Assembly (NCBI RefSeq): GCF_001632745.1
Contig: NZ_LQRT01000002.1
Span: 620,001 to 684,000, forward strand
Direction: 5' to 3'
From: Aquimarina aggregata
GTDB lineage: Bacteria; Bacteroidota; Bacteroidia; Flavobacteriales; Flavobacteriaceae
DNA: 64,000 bases
A program made the position numbers and the translations under genes. The notes beneath the pieces were generated by a model, which saw only the letters and a program-made list of their open reading frames with translations, searched no databases and was not told the DNA's origin. Below are positions 1 through 8,263 of this stretch, piece after piece; the stretch's first letter is position 1; every line of letters starts with the position of its first letter.

Positions 1-93
1 AGGAAATTGGTCCACAATATCTTTTAAGAAAGCCTTTTCAAGTTTCCAGACGTATTGCATTACTTGTTCTTCTGCTTTTGTTAATTCATTCAT
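1..93 (-). CDS. BlaI/MecI/CopY-family repressor, N-terminal part
   Basis: The first 31 codons of a gene running off the left edge of the window. The product begins MNELTKAEEQVMQYVWKLEK, which is the first helix of the winged-helix domain of BlaI/MecI/CopY repressors; in this family the protein binds DNA as a dimer and is inactivated by proteolysis through a BlaR1/MecR1-type membrane sensor. The start is the ATG whose complement is at 91-93; a second ATG lies two codons upstream of nothing better. The dyad at 121-160 is well placed as its own operator. A BlaR1/M56-type membrane protein would be expected just beyond the left edge, but that is inference. Confidence 0.8.
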   Translation of the reverse strand, partial: MNELTKAEEQVMQYVWKLEKAFLKDIVDQFP

Positions 94-120
94 AGGTAAA
101 ATGTATGACTGTTTTTAGTT

Positions 121-160
121 ATGACTACAAATATAGTTGTATAACTATAAATATAGTCAT
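121..160. promoter_or_regulatory. tandem dyad, probable BlaI-type operator
   Basis: A 40-base imperfect inverted repeat has outer arms ATGAC and GTCAT. Each half is itself a dyad, ACTAcaaaTATAGT at 124-137 and ACTAtaaaTATAGT at 144-157, with 20 bases between the two centres (about two helical turns). It lies 28 bases upstream of the start of the BlaI-type repressor, where dimeric repressors of this family usually autoregulate. The binding protein is inferred. Confidence 0.55.
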
Positions 161-390
161 AAACTAATGTTAATACTTACCTAAACATTTAACTATTATC
201 AATTAGTTTTTGACTGTTTATTTAAGAAATACCCCGAAATGGGTATGTTTTTCATAGTTTGATTTATCGATTTTTGACAAATATTACTGCCCTAGAATCA
301 TTATTAGCAGATAGAAATAGACATGTAAATACAATATTAATTCGTCAGAACAATGCCTATACAAATTATGTTAATTTAAAAATCATTCTC

Positions 391-1719
391 ATGAAACTGA
401 AAAAAACAATTTCTTTAATAATTGTATTACAAAAAAAAGAGTTGAGTAAATTAACTTTCTGTAGTTTACTAACACTAATATCATTTAATGGATATAATCA
501 AGAATACGTAGATATAAGTTTTGACACAATATCTAATTCTTTTAGAAAACAAAAAACAGATCAAATCAAGTCAATCAGTTTTAGAACAGATATTAAGGAA
601 CTTAAGAATCAAGAGGATTATAAACTTATAATTCAAGTTGATAATGACGAAACAACATTATCTTCAAAAGATTATGAAATTTATTATAAACCAACTTTGG
701 CATCTAAATTAAAAGAAAAAGAAAAAATATTTATTAAAATAAAGAAAGATACGTTGTCTGATAGAACAAGAACAATTAAACTAAACATAAGGTTGTTCAA
801 AGGAGATTCAATAGCAAAAATACCGAATATAGGTGATTTTGAGTCTATTTTAATCAATATAAAGCCAATAAGAATTGTTAATGGTTATGAATATTTGGGA
901 TATATAGGCACTAATTTTGATTTAGTCGAAGGTATACAGGCAAAGGATCTGTTTTTTGCGGCTAATATTTTTAAAAGCCCAGAACAAACACTAAAGAAAA
1001 AAGTTGGATTTTATCTCAGCCTTTATGGTAATAGAGCATTAAGTCAAATTGACTCTTCGGGTATATTGAAAAGAGTTGTTGCTGTAGAAGCTGTTAGTGA
1101 TACATCTTATCAAGTGATTAATGAAACAAGAAGCATTAGACGTACTCGTTTTTCTGATAACCTAGGAGCTTATATTAGTCCATTATGGAAAATTACCTCT
1201 AAAAAATCACCTAATAGTACCCTTAATTTATATTACTCACCATCTCTTGAGTTTATTTATAGAAGAACAAAAACAAGTATTAGTGACTTTGGATCTCCAA
1301 AATTAGATACTATACCAAAAATAGGAGATATAAATGAAGAAACAGCTCGTCCACAAAATTTACCATCACCACGAAACGATACTTTTAATGAATATTCATT
1401 TAATTTAGGAGTGTTAGGGATTTTTTTAGCATTAGAAAATAAACAGATTAGCGTTCGTGTACATGGTTCTGTTGGTTATGCTTCAAATTATTTTATAGAC
1501 TTTGAAAAGAGTAATTCAAATTCTTCAATATTGGTTCAACAAAGTGATTTATTTTTTTCCGGTAGGGCATGGATTACCGAGCCTAAGTCTGGTGTAACTT
1601 TACAAGCTGAAGTGACTAATAGTGCTTTTAATCCTAGGCCCTTCTTTGTTGCTACTCTATCAAAAGCGTTTGATTTTGAGAAAATTGGTACAATTTTCAC
1701 TCCATTATCTTCAAGATAG
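391..1719 (+). CDS. secreted/outer-membrane protein of unknown function
   Basis: I do not recognise a named family. The product is about 442 residues from the ATG at 391. A hydrophobic segment ending around FNGYNQ looks like a signal peptide, although it sits some 20 residues in, so the TTG at 439 is an alternative start giving a cleaner signal. An earlier ATG at 259 opens the frame but adds a polar stretch unlike an export signal. The middle holds charged beta-rich sequence. The last 120 residues alternate polar and hydrophobic residues in short strands (for example VRVHGSVGY, LFFSGRAWI), which suggests an outer-membrane barrel or beta-sandwich. No operon partner is evident; 210 bases of noncoding DNA follow. 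Confidence 0.6.
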   Translation: MKLKKTISLIIVLQKKELSKLTFCSLLTLISFNGYNQEYVDISFDTISNSFRKQKTDQIKSISFRTDIKELKNQEDYKLIIQVDNDETTLSSKDYEIYYKPTLASKLKEKEKIFIKIKKDTLSDRTRTIKLNIRLFKGDSIAKIPNIGDFESILINIKPIRIVNGYEYLGYIGTNFDLVEGIQAKDLFFAANIFKSPEQTLKKKVGFYLSLYGNRALSQIDSSGILKRVVAVEAVSDTSYQVINETRSIRRTRFSDNLGAYISPLWKITSKKSPNSTLNLYYSPSLEFIYRRTKTSISDFGSPKLDTIPKIGDINEETARPQNLPSPRNDTFNEYSFNLGVLGIFLALENKQISVRVHGSVGYASNYFIDFEKSNSNSSILVQQSDLFFSGRAWITEPKSGVTLQAEVTNSAFNPRPFFVATLSKAFDFEKIGTIFTPLSSR

Positions 1720-1842
1720 TTAATAGTTTGAGTAAATAAGGATTAAACAATTCAAATAATTTGTTTTTTTAAAGTGTAATTACCGCTTTTAGAATTACTT
1801 ATTTATTCTCATTTATAGATAGTTAGGTAATTTTTATTATAT

Positions 1843-1930
1843 TAGTTATGCTTTTCGTACTCAAGTAAATAATCCCATTTTTTGTATTTATATTTTTTAG
1901 ATTAAGTAGTTATGCTACTCGTAATCTAGT
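1843..1930. repeat. 24-base imperfect direct repeat before the SIR2 gene
   Basis: TAGTTATGCTTTTCGTACTC at 1843 recurs at 1907 as TAGTTATGCTACTCGTAATC. Over 24 bases 20 positions match, and the copies start 64 bases apart. The second copy ends 28 bases before the ATG of the SIR2-TPR gene. It may be a paired regulator site for that gene; no binding protein can be named. Confidence 0.45.
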
Positions 1931-1957
1931 TTTTTGTTGAAAAAAAATATCTTTTTA

Positions 1958-4117
1958 ATGGGCTATCAACTACTTGAATTAAGAAAATTTCTTTCTAGGA
2001 TAGAAAGAGATATTAATACTGAAACACCTATTCCGTTTACTTGGTTAATTGGCGCTGGTTTTAGTCAAAGCGCAGGAATTCCTTTGGCTAAAGAAGTTAG
2101 TCATATTATAGTTCTTTATGAATATATAGGAGATGTTAGAGCGGATGATTTTGAGGACGAATTAATTGGATTTGGATATGATCAGAAACAATTGAAATCA
2201 TATCTAGATTGGTATTACGAATTAAAAAAAACTAACAACAAAAGGTATAACGAATTAATCGATCAAGCATATTCTTGGTTAAAGACAACAGAAAATTTTG
2301 AAAATATTGATAGAGAAAGTCCAAATTGCTATCAAAAACTATTTACTCATTTATTAAGGTATAAAAATGATCATCATTATTTTTTGACAAGTATTATACA
2401 ACGTGTAAGGGGTATTAATGTAGCTCATATAGGATTAGCCGGTTTACTTAAAGATTACCCAAAATGGGGAGATACCGTATATACAACTAATTTTGATGAT
2501 TTACTTCTGACCTCAATTCTTTCTCTAAACCATACTGCTAGAATTTTTGGAGAAGTAGAGTCTAGTGAACAACCTTCGCAGTCACCTTCTTATCCACAAA
2601 TAGTCCACCTTCATGGTCGACATACTGGCTATAATTTATTGAATACTAAAGAGGAAGTTGAAAAATGGTATAATCAAGAATTAAAAAAAGCTTTCGAAAA
2701 ACATATTTCTGATTCTAGCTTAATAGTTATTGGATATTCTGGATGGGATGATATGATAATGCAAACGTTAAAGGAATGGAACGATAGTAATCCAAATTTA
2801 ATAAGAGGAAACTTATATTGGATTCCTTACTTAGGAGAACAAAATATAGATAAAAAAGCAATTAAGTTTCTAAATAATTGTCCTAAGTTAAAAACGTTCG
2901 TAATAGTCAATTCGGATCCAGACCTACAACTTAATGCAGACTCCTTTATTCTATCATTATGTAATTCGATAAATAAGAAAAATGGACGTTTTGCGAAGTA
3001 CAGATCAGATTTATTGAATACAGCCAAAGAACAACATAAATTTATTATGTATCAATTGGTTGATTATCCCGATCACAATCCGCAAACGGCTTATGATTTA
3101 GCACTAAAAGCAGAAGAAAGAATTTCTAAAGCGGAACTTAGTAAATCTATCTCCTTATTAGAAGAAGCATATGAAATTATAATCCAACCTGATATTTCCT
3201 CTGAATTGAAAGCCAAAGTTGGTAAAAAATTAGGGCTTTCCTATTATAAGTTAGATAGACTTAAAGAATCCAAAAAACTACTTGAATTTGCATTGTCTCA
3301 TTTCACACAGTTACCACAAAAAAATGAAGAAATACAATTTGATATAGCAGAAACAAAAAGAATTTTGGCTGAAATTCTAATTAGCAAAGATGAATTTAAT
3401 GAAGCTTTAGAACATATTAAGAATTCTATGTTCTTATCAATAACAGCTAGTTTTGAACATACATTTTTAAAATGGAAAAGAAATCACTTATTGTGTAATC
3501 TAACGAAATGTTTTATATATCTATTAAAGGGGCGCTATGAACATGCAGAGAGTCTATTAAATCAAGTAGACAAAGAGATAGAAATAGTAATGGATGAACC
3601 TAAAATACTAGGAAAAATATGTCAAATAAAATCGTGTTATTTTTTAGTAACAGACCGAATAAGTAAAGCTAAGCATTTTCTCAATGAGTCAGATTCTCAT
3701 TTTTCGAACATAGAAGATTCGGTAAATAAATTCTTAAATAATATTTATCATGCAGAGATATTTGTAAAAGAAAACAATTTAAAAAAAGTCAATGAAAAAA
3801 TTAATTGTATTGTTTTACCAAACAAAGATGAAATAGCAAAGGGAATATTATTAAATAATCAAGCATATATAGAAATGCTAGAGAACAATGATAATAGATT
3901 TTTAATTGAAAAATTACTTAAAGAATCTACTAACCTATTATCGAAAAATGAAAGTAATTATAATTTGATAAATGTCTTAACAGACTGTTATGTTTTTTAT
4001 AGAAACAACAATGATGATTTTAACTTTCAACATATCAAAGAACAAATAAAATTAACAAATTGTAAACCCCATCAATACTTTAAAGCTATGAAAACCATTG
4101 AAAAAAAAGAGAAATGA
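1958..4117 (+). CDS. SIR2-like domain protein with C-terminal TPR-like repeats
   Basis: The N-terminal third is a SIR2-fold domain: the NAD-binding loop GAGFSQSAGIP at residues 32-42, YTTNFDDLL near 174, a catalytic-type histidine in HLHGRH at residue 219, and VIGYSGWDD near 258. The remaining 450 residues are helical, with repeated A-x-x-L-x-x-A patterns typical of TPR-like repeats. Many stand-alone SIR2 domains in bacteria are NAD+ hydrolases of anti-phage systems (Thoeris, DSR, SIR2-HerA); this architecture is compatible with that, but the activity is inferred. I chose the ATG at 1958; a TTG at 1934 would add eight residues. The stop overlaps the next gene by four bases (ATGA), so the two are translated together. 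Confidence 0.8.
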   Translation: MGYQLLELRKFLSRIERDINTETPIPFTWLIGAGFSQSAGIPLAKEVSHIIVLYEYIGDVRADDFEDELIGFGYDQKQLKSYLDWYYELKKTNNKRYNELIDQAYSWLKTTENFENIDRESPNCYQKLFTHLLRYKNDHHYFLTSIIQRVRGINVAHIGLAGLLKDYPKWGDTVYTTNFDDLLLTSILSLNHTARIFGEVESSEQPSQSPSYPQIVHLHGRHTGYNLLNTKEEVEKWYNQELKKAFEKHISDSSLIVIGYSGWDDMIMQTLKEWNDSNPNLIRGNLYWIPYLGEQNIDKKAIKFLNNCPKLKTFVIVNSDPDLQLNADSFILSLCNSINKKNGRFAKYRSDLLNTAKEQHKFIMYQLVDYPDHNPQTAYDLALKAEERISKAELSKSISLLEEAYEIIIQPDISSELKAKVGKKLGLSYYKLDRLKESKKLLEFALSHFTQLPQKNEEIQFDIAETKRILAEILISKDEFNEALEHIKNSMFLSITASFEHTFLKWKRNHLLCNLTKCFIYLLKGRYEHAESLLNQVDKEIEIVMDEPKILGKICQIKSCYFLVTDRISKAKHFLNESDSHFSNIEDSVNKFLNNIYHAEIFVKENNLKKVNEKINCIVLPNKDEIAKGILLNNQAYIEMLENNDNRFLIEKLLKESTNLLSKNESNYNLINVLTDCYVFYRNNNDDFNFQHIKEQIKLTNCKPHQYFKAMKTIEKKEK

Positions 4118-4779
4118 AAATAAACAAAATAATTCCAAGTATTTATACTCCAGAAATTCGTTCACTGTTTACAATACCACGTATATATAGATTTCGATCT
4201 TATGATGAAGCAATAAGCAAGCTTATGTTCTTTAAAAACAAATTCGAAACAAGTAATCCAAATACTATTTTTTATAATATAGAAAATGAATTGATCCTTT
4301 GGGTTAGAGATTATAATATTGAAAATCTTAAAGAACAAGGATATTATGGTAATTATATAAAATTAGGAGTAAAAAAACTTAAATTAGGAAAATTTTATTA
4401 TTACGATATTTATCATGAAAATGTTGAAATCCCAATTGAAAATCATCCCCGAAAAAACCTAAGTACCGGTAAACATCCTAATTGGCATCATAGAGTTCTC
4501 AAAAGAATAACTAAAGAATTTGAGTATGAAAGTGAAAAAGATGCAGAAATTGATTTATTGAAATTGTTTAATGATCATCCCGATAGTGGTAATTTTTTTA
4601 GTTCTGGTAGATTACGAATTTTTGTATATAAGTCTGATTATAAACCAAAAAAAATTAAAAGTTTCTTATTTGATATTGAACATAAAAGTAATGGGAAATA
4701 CCAAATAATCTTTCGCGAAAACAACTATAAAAAAATTAGTGCTCATAAAATATATAATTACGGGTTCAAAATAATATGA
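4114..4779 (+). CDS. unknown protein paired with the SIR2-TPR gene
   Basis: A 221-residue soluble protein rich in Lys, Ile, Tyr and Asn that I do not recognise. There is no signal peptide or membrane segment. Its start codon overlaps the stop of the SIR2-TPR gene by four bases, which implies a fixed stoichiometry or a functional partnership. The central region has an aromatic/His-rich stretch (HPNWHHRVLKRI) that could be a nucleic-acid or metal contact, followed by an alternating beta-rich C-terminus. In two-gene SIR2 systems the partner is often the sensor or regulator; that role is a guess here. Base composition is even lower in GC than its neighbours, as is common for defence genes. Confidence 0.6.
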   Translation: MKINKIIPSIYTPEIRSLFTIPRIYRFRSYDEAISKLMFFKNKFETSNPNTIFYNIENELILWVRDYNIENLKEQGYYGNYIKLGVKKLKLGKFYYYDIYHENVEIPIENHPRKNLSTGKHPNWHHRVLKRITKEFEYESEKDAEIDLLKLFNDHPDSGNFFSSGRLRIFVYKSDYKPKKIKSFLFDIEHKSNGKYQIIFRENNYKKISAHKIYNYGFKII

Positions 4780-4817
4780 AATTAGAAGTAAACTTATTTC
4801 ATTTTCATATTGTATAA

Positions 4818-4949
4818 TGCAACAAATCAGTTATAGACGATTCTAGTAAAGGTATAATTATTTCATTAATATAATTAACATTAAGTTATAGTTACCATTT
4901 TTATAAGCGTCAATTTATTACTCGCAAAATTGTAAATAGTAATGTACCC
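4818..4949 (+). pseudogene. fragment of an AraC-family regulator (dead copy)
   Basis: Reading this noncoding gap in one frame gives a run of 44 codons clearly homologous to residues of about 160-205 of the intact AraC regulator at 5981. KSVIDDSSKGIIIS matches QSNIDKFSENIIIS, and YKRQFITRKIVNS matches YQRQFITRKITNH. A TAA at 4872-4874 replaces the glutamate codon between them, and the frame is bounded by TAA at 4815 and at 4950. No DNA-binding domain remains downstream. This is a remnant of a duplicated AraC gene sitting directly before the short-chain dehydrogenase, matching the gene order dehydrogenase next to AraC. Confidence 0.75.
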
Positions 4950-4955
4950 TAAAAG

Positions 4956-4984
4956 TAGATTTGACTATGGCTTTCTTAGATTTG
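4956..4984 (+). promoter_or_regulatory. candidate promoter(s) for the dehydrogenase
   Basis: Two exact matches to the Bacteroidota -7 element TAnnTTTG occur as TAGATTTG at 4956 and again at 4977, 60-90 bases upstream of the start at 5044. A TTG at 4930 lies 23 bases before the first one, the long end of the accepted spacing. Either could drive the gene; the duplication may be chance in AT-rich DNA. Confidence 0.3.
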
Positions 4985-5043
4985 GAAAAGTGAATAGGTT
5001 TATTTAAAACCACCTTTGTATTCGAATATAAATTTAAATACTT

Positions 5044-5889
5044 ATGAATACAACAAAAGTGTGGTTTATTACTGGAGCGTCTAAAGGTCTGGGGTTAACA
5101 ATTACTAAGAAATTACTGGAACACGGTTTTAATGTTGCAGCAACATCACGAAATAAAGAATCTTTAATTAAGGAAATTGGAACAGAAAACAAAAAATTCT
5201 TACCAATAGAGATGGATTTAACGAACAACCAAAACGTAAAAAACAGTATTAATACTGTGATTAGATATTTTGGTAAAATTGATGTTATTGTAAATAATGC
5301 TGGTTATAGTCAAATAGGAACATTAGAAGAGCTTTCAGAAGAAGAGGTTGAAAACAATTTTAAAGTAAATGTATATGGTTCACTAAACGTAATCCGGAAT
5401 GCGTCAATTCATTTACGGAAACAACATTCAGGACATATTTTCAATATTGCATCAGTAGGTGGTTATACAGGTAACTTTGCAGGATTTGGTATTTATTGTT
5501 CTACAAAATTTGCGATGGCAGGGTTTACAGAAGCATTAGCTGAAGAAATAAGGCCTTTTGGAGTGCATACTACTTTAGTTTACCCAGGCTATTTTAGAAC
5601 AAACTTTTTGTCTAAGGGATCTATTCAAACTCCGTCTAAGCCAATTACAGAGTACAAATTGGCTCGTGAAATGCAAGAAGTACATCTGAAGGAAATAAAT
5701 GGAAATCAACCAAATGATCCAAAAAAGGCAGCCGAAGTACTTATTAAACTAAGTGAACAAGAAAACCCACCTGTACATTTTTTCATGGGAAAAGATGCTT
5801 ATCATTATGCAAATCTTAAAATAGAGACCATTCAAAAGGCAATGAAAGCACATCAAGAATTAGGAACATCAACAGGATTTAAAGATTAA
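5044..5889 (+). CDS. short-chain dehydrogenase/reductase (classical SDR)
   Basis: A 281-residue cytoplasmic oxidoreductase with the full classical SDR signature: the nucleotide-binding TGASKGLG at residues 10-17, NNAG near 85, a catalytic serine in NIASVGG and the YCSTK active-site Tyr/Lys pair near residue 155. The arginine after the second strand (TSRNK) suggests NADPH preference. The long C-terminus (about 280 rather than 250 residues) resembles SDRs acting on hydrophobic or carbonyl substrates; the substrate is unknown. The gene lies between an AraC pseudogene and an intact AraC gene in the same direction, a common arrangement in which the regulator controls the reductase. Confidence 0.9.
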   Translation: MNTTKVWFITGASKGLGLTITKKLLEHGFNVAATSRNKESLIKEIGTENKKFLPIEMDLTNNQNVKNSINTVIRYFGKIDVIVNNAGYSQIGTLEELSEEEVENNFKVNVYGSLNVIRNASIHLRKQHSGHIFNIASVGGYTGNFAGFGIYCSTKFAMAGFTEALAEEIRPFGVHTTLVYPGYFRTNFLSKGSIQTPSKPITEYKLAREMQEVHLKEINGNQPNDPKKAAEVLIKLSEQENPPVHFFMGKDAYHYANLKIETIQKAMKAHQELGTSTGFKD

Positions 5890-5980
5890 TGCATGTAGCT
5901 AATAATAGAATTTTAAAATGTAATTATTTATCGTACAAGAATGGTTTTGTATAAAGAAAACAGATTATTAAATTTCAAGT

Positions 5981-6895
5981 ATGAAAAATATGTATCGATT
6001 TAAAACGCTTAGTGAATTTCATAGATATAGTAATCTGCCTAAACCACAACATCCATTAATTAGTTTAGTAGATTATAGTAAAGTCAATTATCCCACGAAT
6101 TCTAATGAAATTAAATGGATGCAAGATTTTTACTCTATTGGCTTAAAGAGGAATGTAAATGAAAAGTTTAATTATGGGCAACAAAAATATGATTTTGATG
6201 AAGGGGTATTAGCCTTTGTTGCACCAAAACAAGTTCTTACAATTCAAATACAACAAAATATAACAGCAAATGCATCTGGGTGGTTATTACTCATCCATCC
6301 AGATTTTTTATGGAATACACAATTGGCAAAATCGATAAAAAACTATGATTACTTCGGTTATTCTGTCAATGAAGCACTTTTTCTTTCTAAAAAAGAAGAA
6401 AGTATTATTGTAGAGCTACTAAAAAATATTAAAAGGGAATATCAATCCAATATTGATAAATTCAGTGAAAATATAATTATTTCTCAAATTGAACTACTGC
6501 TTAACTACGCAGAACGTTATTACCAACGTCAGTTTATTACCAGAAAAATTACAAATCACGAAATTCTAGTAAAATTAGAAACAGCTTTGAATAGTTATTT
6601 TAGTAAAAAGAACACTCTGATTAATGGGTTTCCTACTGTTGTACAAATTGCTAATGATTTAAACCTTTCTCCTAACTATTTAAGCAATATGCTAAAAACA
6701 ATTAGTGGGCAAAGTACCCAACAACATATTCATAATAAATTAATTGAAGTTGCTAAAGAAAAATTATCAACCACAGAACTTAGTATAAGTGAAATTGCCT
6801 TTGAGTTAGGGTTTGAGTATCCTGCATCATTTAGTAAATTGTTTAAAAATAAAACTACTGTTACTCCCATTGCTTTTAGAAAATCATTTAATTAA
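5981..6895 (+). CDS. AraC-family transcriptional regulator
   Basis: The 304-residue protein has an N-terminal cupin-like effector region (residues 20-180) and a C-terminal AraC double helix-turn-helix: VVQIANDLNLSPNYLSNMLK for the first helix pair and ISEIAFELGFEYPASFSKLF for the second, ending TPIAFRKSF as the family does. It is cytoplasmic. It follows the dehydrogenase by 91 bases in the same direction and precedes the DJ-1-type gene, so it probably regulates one or both. A decayed relative of this gene sits at 4818-4949, upstream of the dehydrogenase, which points to local duplication and loss. Confidence 0.9.
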   Translation: MKNMYRFKTLSEFHRYSNLPKPQHPLISLVDYSKVNYPTNSNEIKWMQDFYSIGLKRNVNEKFNYGQQKYDFDEGVLAFVAPKQVLTIQIQQNITANASGWLLLIHPDFLWNTQLAKSIKNYDYFGYSVNEALFLSKKEESIIVELLKNIKREYQSNIDKFSENIIISQIELLLNYAERYYQRQFITRKITNHEILVKLETALNSYFSKKNTLINGFPTVVQIANDLNLSPNYLSNMLKTISGQSTQQHIHNKLIEVAKEKLSTTELSISEIAFELGFEYPASFSKLFKNKTTVTPIAFRKSFN

Positions 6896-7054
6896 AATGA
6901 CCTTTGCAATTATAAAACTACATTTTTTATTGACACATCAAATTATCAATTATAGGCTATTTAATTAATAATTTACTCTGACAGAATTATCATTTCGTCA
7001 GTTTTTATGGACATTTAGATAGTACTTCGTGGTATAATCATAAAAGTTTATGTC

Positions 7055-8164
7055 ATGTTTAAAAAATATAAAGCCTTAAAATGGATACTCATAAGTGTTA
7101 CCAGTATAGTTATCTTACTTTTACTATTTGGATGGTGGTTTATGAGTCTTTTACCTCCAAAAGAGATGTATGCCAATGTATCCAAGACACAAGTTTCAGA
7201 TTTGCCTTATTTATCTCAAAATGTAATATCATCACGAGGAAAAATTCTTGCTATAGTAACCAGTACAGATAAAATGGGGGATACAGATAAAAAAACGGGG
7301 TACGAATTAACCGAATTGTCCCGGGCATATTATGTTTTTGAAGCGAATGGCTTCGAAGTTGATATCGCTAGTCCACTTGGGGGAACACCGCCTATAGTAA
7401 TTGATGATGAAGATATGGGAGCGTTTGATTTTGCATTTCTAAATGACAGTATTGCACAACATAAAATCAAACATACGATTGCGGTAAAAGATGTTAATAC
7501 AGAAGCATATGAAGCTATTTTTTTTGTAGGAGGCAAGGGAGCTATGTTTGATTTCCCTAATAATAAGGATATTCAAAAAGTAGTGCGTGAGTTACACCAG
7601 GACAATAAAGTTATAGGAGCTGTTTGTCATGGTCCCGCTGCCTTGGTAAATGTAACTTTAGATAACGGACGCCCGTTGTTAGAAAACAAAACAGTAAGTG
7701 GTTTTACTAATAAAGAAGAACTACTTTTAATTTCGGATGCTAGAGAAATTTTCCCTTTTCTTTTACAAGATGGCTTAGTTGCAAAAGGAGCACGTTTTAA
7801 TGAAGGAACAATGTATTTAGAAAATATTAGTCATGACAATAATTTAGTAACAGGTCAAAACCCTTGGTCAACTTGGATATTAGCTGAAACTATGATTAAA
7901 CAATTAGGCTACACCCCTAAGTATAGAGAAATTACTGCCGAAGAAAATGCAATACGTGTTTTGCAGATGTATGAAGATCATGGAGTAGATAAAGCAAAAC
8001 AATTGATTGAACAAATTTGTGAGATAGATCGTAAACCATTAGCCCGACAACTTCTTGCCATGCATAGTGTTGTTGGAGTGATGAGAGGTGATATTAGTCG
8101 TTTTTACAACCTTATAGGCTTAACTGCTTACGCAAAGAAAAAAACAAAAGATATTGCGTATTAA
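7055..8164 (+). CDS. membrane-anchored DJ-1/PfpI-family protein
   Basis: One N-terminal membrane segment (residues 10-33) is followed by a class I glutamine-amidotransferase-like DJ-1/PfpI domain of about 230 residues. The nucleophile elbow AVCHGPAAL supplies the family cysteine and histidine, and GGKGAMFDF resembles the glycine-rich loop of Hsp31-type members. Such proteins act as glyoxalase/deglycase-like enzymes, chaperones or peptidases; which applies cannot be read here. About 80 extra C-terminal residues form an uncharacterised helical tail. The domain would face the periplasm. It sits between two AraC-type regulators, which suggests a small inducible stress locus with the dehydrogenase. 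Confidence 0.8.
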   Translation: MFKKYKALKWILISVTSIVILLLLFGWWFMSLLPPKEMYANVSKTQVSDLPYLSQNVISSRGKILAIVTSTDKMGDTDKKTGYELTELSRAYYVFEANGFEVDIASPLGGTPPIVIDDEDMGAFDFAFLNDSIAQHKIKHTIAVKDVNTEAYEAIFFVGGKGAMFDFPNNKDIQKVVRELHQDNKVIGAVCHGPAALVNVTLDNGRPLLENKTVSGFTNKEELLLISDAREIFPFLLQDGLVAKGARFNEGTMYLENISHDNNLVTGQNPWSTWILAETMIKQLGYTPKYREITAEENAIRVLQMYEDHGVDKAKQLIEQICEIDRKPLARQLLAMHSVVGVMRGDISRFYNLIGLTAYAKKKTKDIAY

Positions 8165-8263
8165 TAATATGTGTAGTTTCTTTATAGTAGTAAAACAACA
8201 ATTTATGGAGTAGTCTACTTTCTTTGTAAACTTCATATTTTTTCTATTCATAAAAACAGTCAT

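Noticed and set aside
2827-3027. Short open frame antisense to the SIR2-TPR gene
   Set aside because: It mirrors the codon structure of the overlying gene, has no recognisable domain and no promoter of its own; the same is true of the other short antisense frames over long genes, for example 30937-31119 and 42153-42392.
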